A stretch of 41,846 nucleotides of DNA from Gemmatimonadota bacterium (GCA_016794825.1 JAEUJH010000182.1:1-41846); one strand, 5' to 3'; counted from the first letter of the stretch, positions 25,680 to 33,545 are shown. The notes: a model not told the origin generated them from the letters alone. Translations and numbers: made by a program.

Positions 25680-26792
25680 TCAGTCGAGCAGTCGGAGCGG
25701 CATCACCAGGGTGAGGTAGCTGGCCGGATCGTCCCAGCCAACCGGTTCGCAGGTCGACGCCCGTTCCGGGGTCTTGAAGCTGAGCCGGACCTCGTCGGTC
25801 GGCATGAACTTGAGGACCTCGAGCACGTACGACGCGTTGAAGGCGATTTCCAGCGGATCGCCATCGTACGCCACCGTCATTTCTTCCTGCGCTTCGCCGA
25901 GGTCCGGGGTGGTAACGGACAGCTTGCAGGTTCCGTTGGCAAACGCCATCCGGATCCGGTGGGTCTGGTCGCTGGCCACGATGCTCATCCGCCGAAGAGC
26001 CGCCGAAAGGGCGCCCTTGTCGGCGGTCATGATCTTGTCGTTCTCCCGCGGGATGACCTGCTCGTAGTTCGGATACGGACCCTCGATCAACCGGGTGTAG
26101 ACCTGCGTTCCGGCCGACCGGAACCCGAGGTGGTTATCGCTCCGGGCAATCTCGATCTCGTCCTCGGGTCCGTAGAGGCGGCGAATCTGCTCCAGGGCCT
26201 TCGGGGGGACGATGAGGTCGGCCTGTCCGCCGCCGCCCCCCTTGAGGGGCACATCCATCCTGGCCAGCCGGTGCCCGTTGGTGGCCACCATTCGCATCCG
26301 ATCGCTGCGAAGTTCCCACAGGACACCGTTGAGGATCGGCCGACTTTCCTCGGTGCTGGCGGCAAAGGCCACGTGGCTGATCAGTTTCTGGAGATCCTTG
26401 GCGGCCACCTTCCAGGACCCATCGAACTTGACGGCCGGAAAGGCCGGGAACTCATCGCGGGACAGACCCAGAAGCTTGAACCGCGACCGGCCGCACTCGA
26501 TCTGGACCCGCTGCTCGCCCGATCCGGTGAACCGGATGGCGGCGCTGGGCAGTTCGCGAACGATGTCGACCAGCTTGCGGGCGGGCAGGGTGGTGGCGCC
26601 TTCCTGATCGACCTGAGCCGGGATGATGGTGCTGACGGCAATATCGAGATCGGTACCCGACAGTCGGAGGCCATCCTTGGTGGCCTCGACCAGGATGTTG
26701 GAGAGAACCGGCAGGGTCGTCTTGGATGGCACACTGGCTGCCACGGCTCCAAGACCCTCGTGAAGCTTCTCTCGCGTGATCGTGAACTTCAT
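25680..26792 (-). CDS. dnaN: DNA polymerase III beta subunit (sliding clamp)
   Basis: DnaN forms the ring that tethers polymerase III to DNA and is a landing site for MutS, DNA polymerase I and the initiator-inactivation system. The 370-residue length is normal. Family landmarks are MKFTITREKL at the start, LPVLSNILVEA, ATNGHRLARMD and the C-terminal YLTLVMPLRL, which lines the partner-binding pocket. The ATG at 26790-26792 has GGGAGCG upstream. dnaN follows dnaA on the same strand after a 241-base spacer that looks like the replication origin. The usual next gene, recF, is absent here: the convergent mtgA comes instead. Confidence 0.97.
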   Translation of the reverse strand: MKFTITREKLHEGLGAVAASVPSKTTLPVLSNILVEATKDGLRLSGTDLDIAVSTIIPAQVDQEGATTLPARKLVDIVRELPSAAIRFTGSGEQRVQIECGRSRFKLLGLSRDEFPAFPAVKFDGSWKVAAKDLQKLISHVAFAASTEESRPILNGVLWELRSDRMRMVATNGHRLARMDVPLKGGGGGQADLIVPPKALEQIRRLYGPEDEIEIARSDNHLGFRSAGTQVYTRLIEGPYPNYEQVIPRENDKIMTADKGALSAALRRMSIVASDQTHRIRMAFANGTCKLSVTTPDLGEAQEEMTVAYDGDPLEIAFNASYVLEVLKFMPTDEVRLSFKTPERASTCEPVGWDDPASYLTLVMPLRLLD

Positions 26793-26835
26793 CCGGATAT
26801 CGCTCCCTGGCCAAACTTCGAGTTTTCACCACGGG

Positions 26836-26866
26836 ATATTAGTAAACTTATCCCTGTATAATAAAA
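26836..26866. other. AT-rich putative DNA unwinding element
   Basis: Only 6 of these 31 bases are G or C, in an otherwise high-GC sequence. It abuts the DnaA-trio-like run. It contains TTATCCCTG (26848-26856), which matches the DnaA box TTATCCACA at 6 of 9 positions. Confidence 0.6.
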
Positions 26867-26881
26867 CAGTAGTCGTAGTAG
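26867..26881 (-). repeat. DnaA-trio-like run
   Basis: On the minus strand this reads CTA CTA CGA CTA CTG; the other strand, read 3' to 5', gives GAT GAT GCT GAT GAC. Three of the five triplets match the DnaA-trio exactly and two differ by one base. It lies between a box-like site and the AT-rich segment. Confidence 0.55.
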
Positions 26882-26892
26882 AGTGTCAGGTT

Positions 26893-26901
26893 TGTGGACG
26901 A
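26893..26901 (-). promoter_or_regulatory. DnaA-box-like site beside the trio run
   Basis: TCGTCCACA on the minus strand matches TTATCCACA at 7 of 9 positions, including the full TCCACA core, and points toward the trio run and the AT-rich element. Confidence 0.5.
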
Positions 26902-27004
26902 CCCCAACAACTCCCGTCCCACTCGGCACTTGCTCTCCCGACTCCCCACTCGCCGCGTGTGTACTCTGGGGAAGAGTGGGAAAGTTCACCTCAATTGTCC
27001 CGCC

Positions 27005-27013
27005 CGATCCACA
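27005..27013 (+). promoter_or_regulatory. DnaA-box-like site
   Basis: CGATCCACA on the plus strand keeps ATCCACA of the consensus TTATCCACA, 7 of 9. A second core, CGGTCCACA, lies 20 bases further on at 27025-27033, directly beside the dnaA stop codon. Confidence 0.45.
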
Positions 27014-27033
27014 CCACCAACACACGGTCCACA

Positions 27034-28422
27034 CTACGATGCGGTTAACTCCGCGCGGGCGGAATCGACCCGTTCCCGGAACCCGCGATCGCGCGCGAGT
27101 TGACGTTGGACCTTGTCGACGCTGTGAATGACGGTCGAGTGATCCCGGCCGCCGAAGGCCTGCCCGATCTCGACGAGCTGCATGTTGAGGACCTCGCGGG
27201 CCAGGTACATCGCAATCTGGCGGGGGACCGTCAGACTCTTGATCCGGGCCTTGGAACGGAGTCCTTCCGGCGTGACGCCCCACCGCCGGGCCACGACGTC
27301 CTGGACCTTGTCGATCGACGGCAGGGCCTTGGGTCGCTGCTCCGGGGTCGATTGGCTCGGTCGGATCCGGTCGGCCAGAGCCTCGCGGGCCAGGTCGACG
27401 GAGATCTCCCGATGCCGTAACGACGCGTACAGCAACAACTTGATGATCGACCCCTCGAGCTCCCGGACGTTCGAGTAGACGTGCTCGGCGATGAAGGTGA
27501 GGACCTCATCCGGGATCGTCGTTTCGAGATGGTCCTGCTCCTGCTTCTTCCGGAGGATCGCGATTCGGTGCTCCAAGTCGGGCATGCCGATATCGGCGAC
27601 CATTCCCCACCCGAATCGGCTGACCAGGCGATCCTCCAGGCCAGGCATCTCCTTCGGGGGGCGGTCCGAGGTCAGGACGATCTGCTTCTGCGCCTCGTAC
27701 AACGTGTTGAAGGTGTGAAAGAACTCCTCCTGGGTCGCTTCCTTGCCTTCGAGGAAGTGGACATCGTCCACCAGGAAGAGGTCGACCTCGGTCCGGTACC
27801 GACGCCGCAGGTTGGGCATGGTCCGGCCGTGGATTCCCTCGATTACCTCGTTGATGAAGTGCTCGGCGCCGACATAGACCAGGCGGGTGCCCGGGTTCTT
27901 CCGGATGACGGCGTGGGCGATCGCCTGCATGAGGTGGGTCTTGCCCAGGCCGGTTCCGCCGTAAATGAACAGCGGATTGTAGGTCTTTCCGGGGGCCTCG
28001 GCGACGGCGTAGGCCGCGGCGGCCGCGAGCTCGTTCGACTTGCCGATGACGAACGAATCGAACGTGTACCGCTCATTGAGCGGCAGGGGCGACGGGGTAC
28101 TCCGGACCGGGGCGGCCGCCGGTTCCGGCTGCGACGCCACGAAAAAGTCGATCTGGGGCCGGGCCAAGCGGTCTTCCGGGACCCGGAAGGTGACCTCGGT
28201 GCGCTGGCCAAGGACCTGCTCAGCCAGGCGGGACAGGATCCCGGAGTGCTTGGCCTCGTTCCATTTGATGGCGAACTCGTCGGGGAGCCCCAAAACCAGC
28301 CGACCGTCCTCGATCGCGATGGCCTCGGCTGGCGCAAGCCAAGTATTGACAGCCTGTTCGGGCAGTTCGCGACGGGCCTCGTCGAGGATGCGTTTCCACG
28401 CGTCTTTCGGGGACAACTGCAT
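27034..28422 (-). CDS. dnaA: Chromosomal replication initiator DnaA
   Basis: DnaA binds DnaA boxes, oligomerises with ATP and melts the origin. The 462-residue product has domain I (about 1-85), a Pro/Ala-rich linker (about 95-112) and the AAA+ domain with Walker A GGTGLGKTH (K161) and Walker B LFLVDDVHF. Domain IV carries the signature GGRDHSTVIHSV that contacts the box. The start is the ATG at 28420-28422 with GAGGCG upstream. It is transcribed from a sigma70-type promoter that contains a perfect DnaA box, implying autoregulation. It is followed by the candidate origin and dnaN, and is divergent from rpmH. Confidence 0.98.
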   Translation of the reverse strand: MQLSPKDAWKRILDEARRELPEQAVNTWLAPAEAIAIEDGRLVLGLPDEFAIKWNEAKHSGILSRLAEQVLGQRTEVTFRVPEDRLARPQIDFFVASQPEPAAAPVRSTPSPLPLNERYTFDSFVIGKSNELAAAAAYAVAEAPGKTYNPLFIYGGTGLGKTHLMQAIAHAVIRKNPGTRLVYVGAEHFINEVIEGIHGRTMPNLRRRYRTEVDLFLVDDVHFLEGKEATQEEFFHTFNTLYEAQKQIVLTSDRPPKEMPGLEDRLVSRFGWGMVADIGMPDLEHRIAILRKKQEQDHLETTIPDEVLTFIAEHVYSNVRELEGSIIKLLLYASLRHREISVDLAREALADRIRPSQSTPEQRPKALPSIDKVQDVVARRWGVTPEGLRSKARIKSLTVPRQIAMYLAREVLNMQLVEIGQAFGGRDHSTVIHSVDKVQRQLARDRGFRERVDSARAELTAS

Positions 28423-28464
28423 TTCGCCTCGGAAAAACCAAGGGGGAGCCGCGAAGGGGCGACG

Positions 28465-28493
28465 ATCTTACGACCTGGGTGTGGAAAAGTCAA
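28465..28493 (-). promoter_or_regulatory. dnaA promoter
   Basis: On the minus strand TTGACT (28493-28488) and TAAGAT (28470-28465) are separated by exactly 17 bases. Transcription would begin near 28458, about 36 bases before the dnaA ATG. A DnaA box lies within the spacer and touches the -35. Confidence 0.7.
28480..28488 (+). promoter_or_regulatory. Perfect DnaA box inside the dnaA promoter
   Basis: TGTGGAAAA on the plus strand is TTTTCCACA on the minus strand, a full match to TTnTCCACA. It lies between the -35 and -10 of the dnaA promoter, where bound DnaA would block RNA polymerase. A weak second match, TTTTCCAGG, is at 28523-28531. Confidence 0.7.
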
Positions 28494-28495
28494 CC

Positions 28496-28523
28496 TTGAC
28501 CGGAGCGGGTAGGGTCTGATACT
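28496..28523 (+). promoter_or_regulatory. rpmH promoter, back-to-back with the dnaA promoter
   Basis: TTGACC (28496-28501), a 16-base spacer and GATACT (28518-28523) lie 33 bases before the rpmH ATG. Its -35 is two bases from the dnaA -35, forming a near-palindrome, so the two promoters face away from a shared centre. Confidence 0.5.
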
Positions 28524-28556
28524 TTTCCAGGCTCACTTGAAGTCTTGGGGATTAGC

Positions 28557-28718
28557 ATGCAACCGACTTATCGCCCGCGGAACCGGAAGCGGGTCAATAA
28601 GCACGGGTTCCGCGCTCGAATGGCGACCCGTTGGGGCCGGGAAACCCTGGCTCGTCGCCGGAAAAAGGGCCGGAAACGGCTGACGTTGACGATCGCCTCG
28701 AAGGACGGGGGTCGCTAA
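28557..28718 (+). CDS. rpmH: Ribosomal protein L34
   Basis: L34 is a small basic protein of the large ribosomal subunit. The 53-residue product has the invariant core: [20 protein letters not shown], then a short link to the Arg/Lys-rich [16 protein letters not shown]. The C-terminal [10 protein letters not shown]-like tail makes it several residues longer than the usual 44-46. The ATG at 28557 has TTGGGG 7 to 12 bases upstream. It is the first gene of the rpmH-rnpA-yidD-yidC-mnmE run. The last 88 bases of rpmH are also read in another frame as the N-terminus of rnpA. Confidence 0.97.
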   Translation: MQPTYRPRNRKRVNKHGFRARMATRWGRETLARRRKKGRKRLTLTIASKDGGR

Positions 28719-29071
28719 CGTCGTCGGAGCGATTCCCGCGGCGGCAACGACTGGCGGGGTCGGACGATTACCGGCGGGTGTTGGGTCGAGGGAGTCGCCA
28801 TCGGGCGACCAACCTCGACATCTTGTGGGCGGTCAACGACGTGGGTCACCCGAGACTGGGACTGGTCGTCCCGAGGTTCCAGTCGAGCGCGGTGGCCCGC
28901 AATCGTTTGCGGCGGCGGCTGAAAGAAATTGTCCGGCGGGCGGGACTACCGCAGTTGGGGCCGATCGACGTCGTGATCCGGGTTCGGCGAGAGGCGTACG
29001 CCGCCTCGGTCGGTACACTCCGGTCGGAGGTGCTCGGGTGGTTGGGGACCAAGGCCCCGCGACGGGTTTAG
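28631..29071 (+). CDS. rnpA: RNase P protein component, start inside rpmH
   Basis: RnpA is the basic protein that helps RNase P RNA bind precursor tRNA. The family core starts at [20 protein letters not shown] and includes the RNR motif [15 protein letters not shown]. In this frame there is no ATG or GTG between the preceding stop (28598-28600) and the core. The only standard start is the TTG at 28631, which overlaps rpmH by 88 bases and gives 146 residues with about 32 extra N-terminal ones. A CTG at 28751 would cut into the core. An rpmH/rnpA overlap is known from Thermus. No Shine-Dalgarno is obvious, so the exact start is uncertain. The family call is firm. Confidence 0.88.
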   Translation: MGPGNPGSSPEKGPETADVDDRLEGRGSLTSSERFPRRQRLAGSDDYRRVLGRGSRHRATNLDILWAVNDVGHPRLGLVVPRFQSSAVARNRLRRRLKEIVRRAGLPQLGPIDVVIRVRREAYAASVGTLRSEVLGWLGTKAPRRV

Positions 29072-29298
29072 CGGCCGCTGGCCAGTGGCCGCGGCGGGCG
29101 GGGATCGCGCTGATCCGCGGCTACCAGCGGTTCATTTCGCCGGCCTTTCCGCCGAGGTGCCGGTTCAGCCCGAGTTGCTCGCAGTACACTCTGGAAGCGG
29201 TGGAGCGGTATGGTCTGGTGCGAGGAAGCTGGATGGGACTCAAACGGATCGCTCGCTGCCACCCGTTCCATCCGGGCGGGTTCGACCCGGTTCCGTAA
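29038..29298 (+). CDS. yidD: Membrane protein insertion efficiency factor YidD
   Basis: YidD is a small amphipathic protein at the inner membrane that assists YidC-dependent insertion. The 86-residue product has the family core [20 protein letters not shown], then [14 protein letters not shown] and [18 protein letters not shown], with its three conserved cysteines. I chose the GTG at 29038: a GGAGG lies 7 bases upstream and the length is then the same as E. coli YidD. It overlaps the 3' end of rnpA by 34 bases, which suggests coupled translation. yidC follows 25 bases later. Confidence 0.92.
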   Translation: MVGDQGPATGLAAAGQWPRRAGIALIRGYQRFISPAFPPRCRFSPSCSQYTLEAVERYGLVRGSWMGLKRIARCHPFHPGGFDPVP

Positions 29299-29323
29299 CG
29301 ACTGATCAACACCGGCGCCAATC

Positions 29324-31024
29324 ATGGATCGTCGCTTCGTCCTGGCCATCGTGCTGATGATGGCCGTACTGATTCTCCCCCCGATCTTTCTTCCCAAGCA
29401 GAAGCGTCCGGCGCCCAAGCCGGTCGCGACCGCGCCGGCCACCACGCCAGCGGCGCAGCCGTCGGTCGATGCCGGACCGGGTACCACCCCCACTCGGCTG
29501 ACCGCGGACCTGCCGGAAGCGGTGGTGGAAGATTCGATCGAGGTCACGTCGCCGCTCTATCGCTACACGTTTTCGACCCGGGGCGGGCGGCTGGTGGCGG
29601 CCCGGCTCGAGGGCTACCAGTCGATGCGTCCGGACGAGAAGGGCCAGACCGCCCAGTTTCTCCGGCCGGAAAGCGACTTCCTGACCCTGGCACTGCTGGT
29701 CGGGCGGGACACGATCCCGCTTCGGAACGTGGCCTTTTCGGCGCCGACCCGCGAGGTCCAGGTCGGGGCGGAGGGCGCCTCGTTGGAGCTGACCGCCTCG
29801 GTCGACAGTCTGATCGGGGTGGATCTCCGGTATCGGTTCGTGCCGACGGACTACCGGATCGAGGTTAGTGGTCGGGTCCGCGGCCTTGGTCCGACCGGGG
29901 GGACGCTGCTCGTCGGTCTTGGCCCCGGCCTTCGGAACACCGAGTCCGACAGCGTCGAGCACAGCCGGGAGTTGGGTGTCGTCACCAAGGACACCCGGTC
30001 AAACCTGACCCGCTTTACCGACCTCAAGCCCGGCGAGGGGAAGGTCCTGGCGGGTCCGTTCGAATGGGTCGGGGTCAAGTCGAAGTATTTCGTGGCGGCG
30101 TTGCTGGCCCCGGACACGACGCGGGCCTCGGGCGGGCGGATCGGTGGCGTGCAGGCGACGGCCACTGATCGGGTTCGCAGCACTCCCGAAACGGCCGATC
30201 TGTGGGCCAGTCTGACCGTCGGGGGCGACGGTGCCCTGGGTTATTCGCTCTACATCGGCCCGATGGAGTACCCCCGGCTCAAGGCCATCGGGTACGGCTT
30301 CGACGACATCAACCCCTACGGCTGGGCTTGGCTCCGACCGGTGATTCGACCGGTGGCCGTCGGCGCCCGGTGGCTCCTCGTCTGGCTCCACGAGCAACTC
30401 GGCCTGGCGTACGGGCTCGGGCTGGTCGTCTTCGGGGTGCTGATCCGGCTGGTGCTCTGGCCGCTCAACCAGAAGGCCATGCGGGCCAGCATGGCCATGC
30501 AGGCCATTCAGCCGACGCTGAAGGAGATTCAGGACAAGTACAAGAACGACCCGCAGCGGCTCCAGCAGGAAATGTTCAAGCTGTACAAGGAGAACAACGT
30601 CAATCCGTTCAGTGGCTGCTGGCCGGTGTTGCTGCCGTGGCCGATCCTGATCGCGCTGTTCTTCGTCTTCCAGAACTCGATCGAACTGCGGGGCCAGGCC
30701 TTCCTCTGGGTTCCGGATCTGTCCCGGGCCGATCCGCTCTACATCATTCCGATCGTGATGGCGGGTTCGATGTACGCCGTGACGAAGATCGGGCAGATCG
30801 GCCTCCCGCCGAATCCGCAGATGAAGATGATGCTGTACTTCATGCCGATCATGATGCTGGTCCTGTTCCTGAAGTTCGCGGCCGGCCTGAATCTGTACTA
30901 CGCGGTCCAGAACCTGGCGAGCATTCCGCAGCAGTGGCTCGTCGCGAAAGAGCGCATGCGAAAGGCGTCACTGACCGGCGTGGTACCGCCTCCCGCCCCG
31001 CCGAAGGGCTCGGGCAAGAAGTAG
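29324..31024 (+). CDS. yidC: Membrane protein insertase YidC
   Basis: YidC inserts proteins into the inner membrane, alone or with Sec. The 566-residue product has the Gram-negative layout. It starts with an N-terminal helix (about 6-24), then a Pro/Ala-rich linker and a large periplasmic beta domain (about 60-335). The conserved insertase core follows, with YGLGLVVFGVLIRLVLWPLN and QAIQPTLKEIQDKYKNDPQR, ending in a Pro/Lys-rich tail. The groove arginine lies in the IRLVLWPLN helix. The presence of the periplasmic domain argues for a two-membrane cell envelope. It is 25 bases downstream of yidD and 34 bases upstream of mnmE, in one operon. Confidence 0.97.
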   Translation: MDRRFVLAIVLMMAVLILPPIFLPKQKRPAPKPVATAPATTPAAQPSVDAGPGTTPTRLTADLPEAVVEDSIEVTSPLYRYTFSTRGGRLVAARLEGYQSMRPDEKGQTAQFLRPESDFLTLALLVGRDTIPLRNVAFSAPTREVQVGAEGASLELTASVDSLIGVDLRYRFVPTDYRIEVSGRVRGLGPTGGTLLVGLGPGLRNTESDSVEHSRELGVVTKDTRSNLTRFTDLKPGEGKVLAGPFEWVGVKSKYFVAALLAPDTTRASGGRIGGVQATATDRVRSTPETADLWASLTVGGDGALGYSLYIGPMEYPRLKAIGYGFDDINPYGWAWLRPVIRPVAVGARWLLVWLHEQLGLAYGLGLVVFGVLIRLVLWPLNQKAMRASMAMQAIQPTLKEIQDKYKNDPQRLQQEMFKLYKENNVNPFSGCWPVLLPWPILIALFFVFQNSIELRGQAFLWVPDLSRADPLYIIPIVMAGSMYAVTKIGQIGLPPNPQMKMMLYFMPIMMLVLFLKFAAGLNLYYAVQNLASIPQQWLVAKERMRKASLTGVVPPPAPPKGSGKK

Positions 31025-31058
31025 CCAGCCGGTTCGTGGCGGGAGGTTCACCCTCGCC

Positions 31059-32387
31059 ATGCTGTCCGATCTCATCGCCGCCCTCGCGACCGCCTCCGGG
31101 CGGTCGGCGCTGGCCGTGGTCCGGATCTCCGGTCGGGACGCGTTCGTCGCGGCCCGCCGGATTCTCGGGTGGGCCGCGGACGCACCGACCCCTGCCCGCC
31201 AAGCCATCCTCGCCCCTTTCCACGAAGCCGATGGTACCCCGATCGATCGGGGCTTGGTCACCTTCTTTCCCGGACCGGCCAGCTACACCGGCGAGGACCT
31301 GGTCGAGTTCAGCTGCCACGGCGGGCTGCTCGTACCCGGCCAGTTGCTCGCGGCCCTGTTCGCCGCCGGCGCCCGTCTCGCCACGCCCGGCGAGTTCACC
31401 CGCCGGGCGGTTCTCAACGGCAAGATCGATCTCATCCAGGCCGAGGCCATCGGCGACCTGGTCGAGGCGACGACGCGGGCCCAGGGTCGGGGCGCCCTCC
31501 GCCAGCTCGACGGGGGCCTCTCCGCACGTCTGAACGACCTGCGACAGCAGTTGGTCGATCTGCTCGCGTTGCTCAGTTACGACATCGACTTCCCGGAGGA
31601 GGACGACGGCCCGGTCGATCGGGGCACGATCCAGGCTCGGCTCGGTTCGGCCCGGGCGGGGATCGAGGCATTGCTCGGAACGGCCCACCTCGGCGAACGG
31701 GTTCGGCGGGGGGCCCTGGTGGTGCTGGCCGGTCGGCCGAACGCTGGCAAGTCATCGCTCTTCAACGCCTTGCTGCGGGTCGAGCGGGCGCTCGTCACCG
31801 AGGTGCCGGGGACCACACGAGATACGATCGAGGCCGACCTCGATCTCGACGGCTGGCCGGTCCGGTTGGCCGACACCGCCGGTCTCCGCGATTCGACCGA
31901 TCGGATCGAGCGGTTGGGCATTGCCGTCAGCCGGAAGTACCTGGCGGCGGCGGACCTGACCCTGCTGTGCGTGGAGGCCGGGCGCCGGCTCGACGATGAG
32001 GAAGCGAGCTTGGCGGCCGGTCCGTCGACCCTGGTGGTGCGGACCAAGGCCGACCTGCACCCGGCCGCGGACGGGCTTCTGGTGTCAGCGACGACCGGCG
32101 CCGGTCTTCCGGCGCTGGTTCGTGCCGTCGTGGATCGGCTGTTCGGGGAAGTCGAGCGATTTGCCGACCTCGAGCCGATGCTCACCCGGGAGCGACATCG
32201 GGTGGCGCTGACCCAAGCCGACCTGGAACTGATGGAGGCGATGCCGCACCTGGAGGATGACGGCGACGCGGTGCTGGCGGCCCATCACGTTCGGCGGGCC
32301 ATGGCCTCGTTGGACGAGCTGATCGGGGTGGTCGACGTCGAGGAAGTGCTGGGCGCGATTTTCGAGCGATTCTGCGTCGGTAAGTAG
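31059..32387 (+). CDS. mnmE: tRNA modification GTPase MnmE
   Basis: MnmE works with MnmG to add the 5-carboxymethylaminomethyl group to wobble uridine of certain tRNAs. The 442-residue product has the N-terminal folate-binding domain (ALAVVRISG, PGPASYTGEDLVEFSCHGG). An embedded G domain follows, with P-loop GRPNAGKSS (K231), the TTRD switch I, DTAGLR and TKAD. It ends in CVGK, the C-terminal cysteine motif needed for modification. The ATG at 31059 is preceded by a GGGAGG about 13 bases upstream. It is the last gene of the rpmH operon and its stop is 2 bases from the convergent CDGSH gene stop. mnmG is not in the window. Confidence 0.97.
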   Translation: MLSDLIAALATASGRSALAVVRISGRDAFVAARRILGWAADAPTPARQAILAPFHEADGTPIDRGLVTFFPGPASYTGEDLVEFSCHGGLLVPGQLLAALFAAGARLATPGEFTRRAVLNGKIDLIQAEAIGDLVEATTRAQGRGALRQLDGGLSARLNDLRQQLVDLLALLSYDIDFPEEDDGPVDRGTIQARLGSARAGIEALLGTAHLGERVRRGALVVLAGRPNAGKSSLFNALLRVERALVTEVPGTTRDTIEADLDLDGWPVRLADTAGLRDSTDRIERLGIAVSRKYLAAADLTLLCVEAGRRLDDEEASLAAGPSTLVVRTKADLHPAADGLLVSATTGAGLPALVRAVVDRLFGEVERFADLEPMLTRERHRVALTQADLELMEAMPHLEDDGDAVLAAHHVRRAMASLDELIGVVDVEEVLGAIFERFCVGK

Positions 32388-32389
32388 GG

Positions 32390-32593
32390 TCAGGTGGCGG
32401 GGTTCTGGGCCTTGTGGCTGCCGTCGCAGAACGGCTTGGTCAAGCTGAGTCCGCAGCCGCAGAGCTTGATCTGACCGGGTTGCTTGGCCGGCGGAGGGGT
32501 CAGGAGATTGCCGTCCTGGTCCCGCAGTTCGATGGGCCCCTCGATGACGATGGGGCCCTTTCGTTTGGTGGTAACCACGACCCGGTCGGACAT
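32390..32593 (-). CDS. CDGSH-type iron-sulfur protein
   Basis: A 67-residue soluble protein with one CDGSH domain. The [2Fe-2S] ligands are C45, C47, C56 and H60 in LCGCGLSLTKPFCDGSH, the classical 3Cys-1His set. The N-terminal half (VVTTKRKGPIVIEGPIELRD) matches the small strand segment that precedes the motif in bacterial CDGSH proteins. No membrane anchor is present, unlike mitoNEET. The ATG at 32591-32593 lies 7 bases after the stop of the metallopeptidase gene, so it is the last gene of that operon. The open frame upstream overlaps the preceding gene and is rejected. The role is unknown; electron or cluster transfer is likely. Confidence 0.9.
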   Translation of the reverse strand: MSDRVVVTTKRKGPIVIEGPIELRDQDGNLLTPPPAKQPGQIKLCGCGLSLTKPFCDGSHKAQNPAT

Positions 32594-32600
32594 CGGCGGC

Positions 32601-33545
32601 TCAGGCGGTTCGGATGTCGCGCGCGGCCTCTTCGGCGGCCTCGAACTCGGCGGCGGACGCCCGAAGGGCGGCGGCAATGCCCCGTTCGGCCACGAGCGAC
32701 TCGACCATCCGGTAGCCGAGGTAGTAGCCGGACCGTTCGGGGAGGACCCGGCCCAAGGCCAACCGGGAACCCGGGCTCATGCCGGAGGAGAGGAACCGGA
32801 GCCGGAGCCCGATGCCGGAACGGTCGAGATCGTGATGGGCCGCCCGGCGGAGAAAGGCCTCGAGTTCGCGGAGCCGCTGGAACTGGCGCTTCGGATACCC
32901 GAAGTAGTCGGCGATTTCGTGGTTCGGGGCGACCTGGCGGGCGGCATGAACGGCCAGACCCTCGTTGACCAGCAGTTCGCGCAGGGGCGCCCGAGCGGCG
33001 GTCATCCAGTAGTCGTAGTTCCCCCCGTGCTCGGCCACCAGGCGCTTGAGGTCGCTGGTGCTGTCCGGCGAGGTGTAGCGAACCGTGTGCGCCAACTCGT
33101 GTCCGACCCACAGCGGGATCAGGTCGGGTGAAAGCCCGAGTCCGAACGTGGTCGGGTTGACCCGTCCGGTGAAGTGCTCGACGCAGATGAACGCGACACC
33201 CCGGCCGTTGACGACCAGCTCGCCGGCGTTGGCGGCGCCAACGCCGACCATGAGGTAGACGTCGGTCGGCCGGTCGATCTGGAGCACATCGGTTGCCCGG
33301 GCCACGGCCTCCTCGACCAGACTCGAGACCGGGACGGACTGGAGCAGGGCCTTCAGGTCGGTGCGGTCCGCCCGGAGGGTCGTGGCGATCACCTCGGCGG
33401 CGTGCGGACTCTCGAGATCGAGGACGTAGTTGCCCCAATACGCCGAGAGAACCGCCCGATGGGCGTCGAGGTACCGCTGGTAGGCGGCTTCTCGATTCGA
33501 GGACCCGAGGATTTCGAGGAATTCCGGGAGGAGATTGATGAGCAC
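32601..33545 (-). CDS. Putative cytoplasmic gluzincin metallopeptidase
   Basis: A 314-residue protein with an HExxH zinc site, WVGHELAHTVRY (H149, E150, H153), and a likely third ligand E195 in LLVNEGLAVHAA, 42 residues downstream. This is the gluzincin spacing. It resembles DUF2268-type predicted Zn proteases, which I state as likeness rather than proof. There is no signal peptide or transmembrane segment. The C-terminal part has RSGYYLGYRMVESLVAERG, a helical segment commonly seen after the active site in this group. It begins 45 bases after the rhomboid stop and ends 7 bases before the CDGSH gene. Substrate unknown. Confidence 0.75.
   Translation of the reverse strand: MLINLLPEFLEILGSSNREAAYQRYLDAHRAVLSAYWGNYVLDLESPHAAEVIATTLRADRTDLKALLQSVPVSSLVEEAVARATDVLQIDRPTDVYLMVGVGAANAGELVVNGRGVAFICVEHFTGRVNPTTFGLGLSPDLIPLWVGHELAHTVRYTSPDSTSDLKRLVAEHGGNYDYWMTAARAPLRELLVNEGLAVHAARQVAPNHEIADYFGYPKRQFQRLRELEAFLRRAAHHDLDRSGIGLRLRFLSSGMSPGSRLALGRVLPERSGYYLGYRMVESLVAERGIAAALRASAAEFEAAEEAARDIRTA

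Larger units (their letters stand above)
26793..27033. other. oriC: Candidate replication origin (oriC) in the dnaA-dnaN spacer
   Basis: This 241-base spacer is the only clearly AT-rich stretch in the neighbourhood. Read on the minus strand it has, in order, a DnaA-box-like site TCGTCCACA (26901-26893), an 11-base spacer, CTA-CTA-CGA-CTA-CTG (26881-26867) and a segment of 19% GC (26866-26836). That is the arrangement described for basal unwinding systems: box, spacer, DnaA-trios, unwinding element. Two further box-like sites lie near the dnaA stop. Position next to dnaA, dnaN and rpmH supports the call. The individual boxes deviate from consensus, so it is a strong candidate rather than proven. 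Confidence 0.7.
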
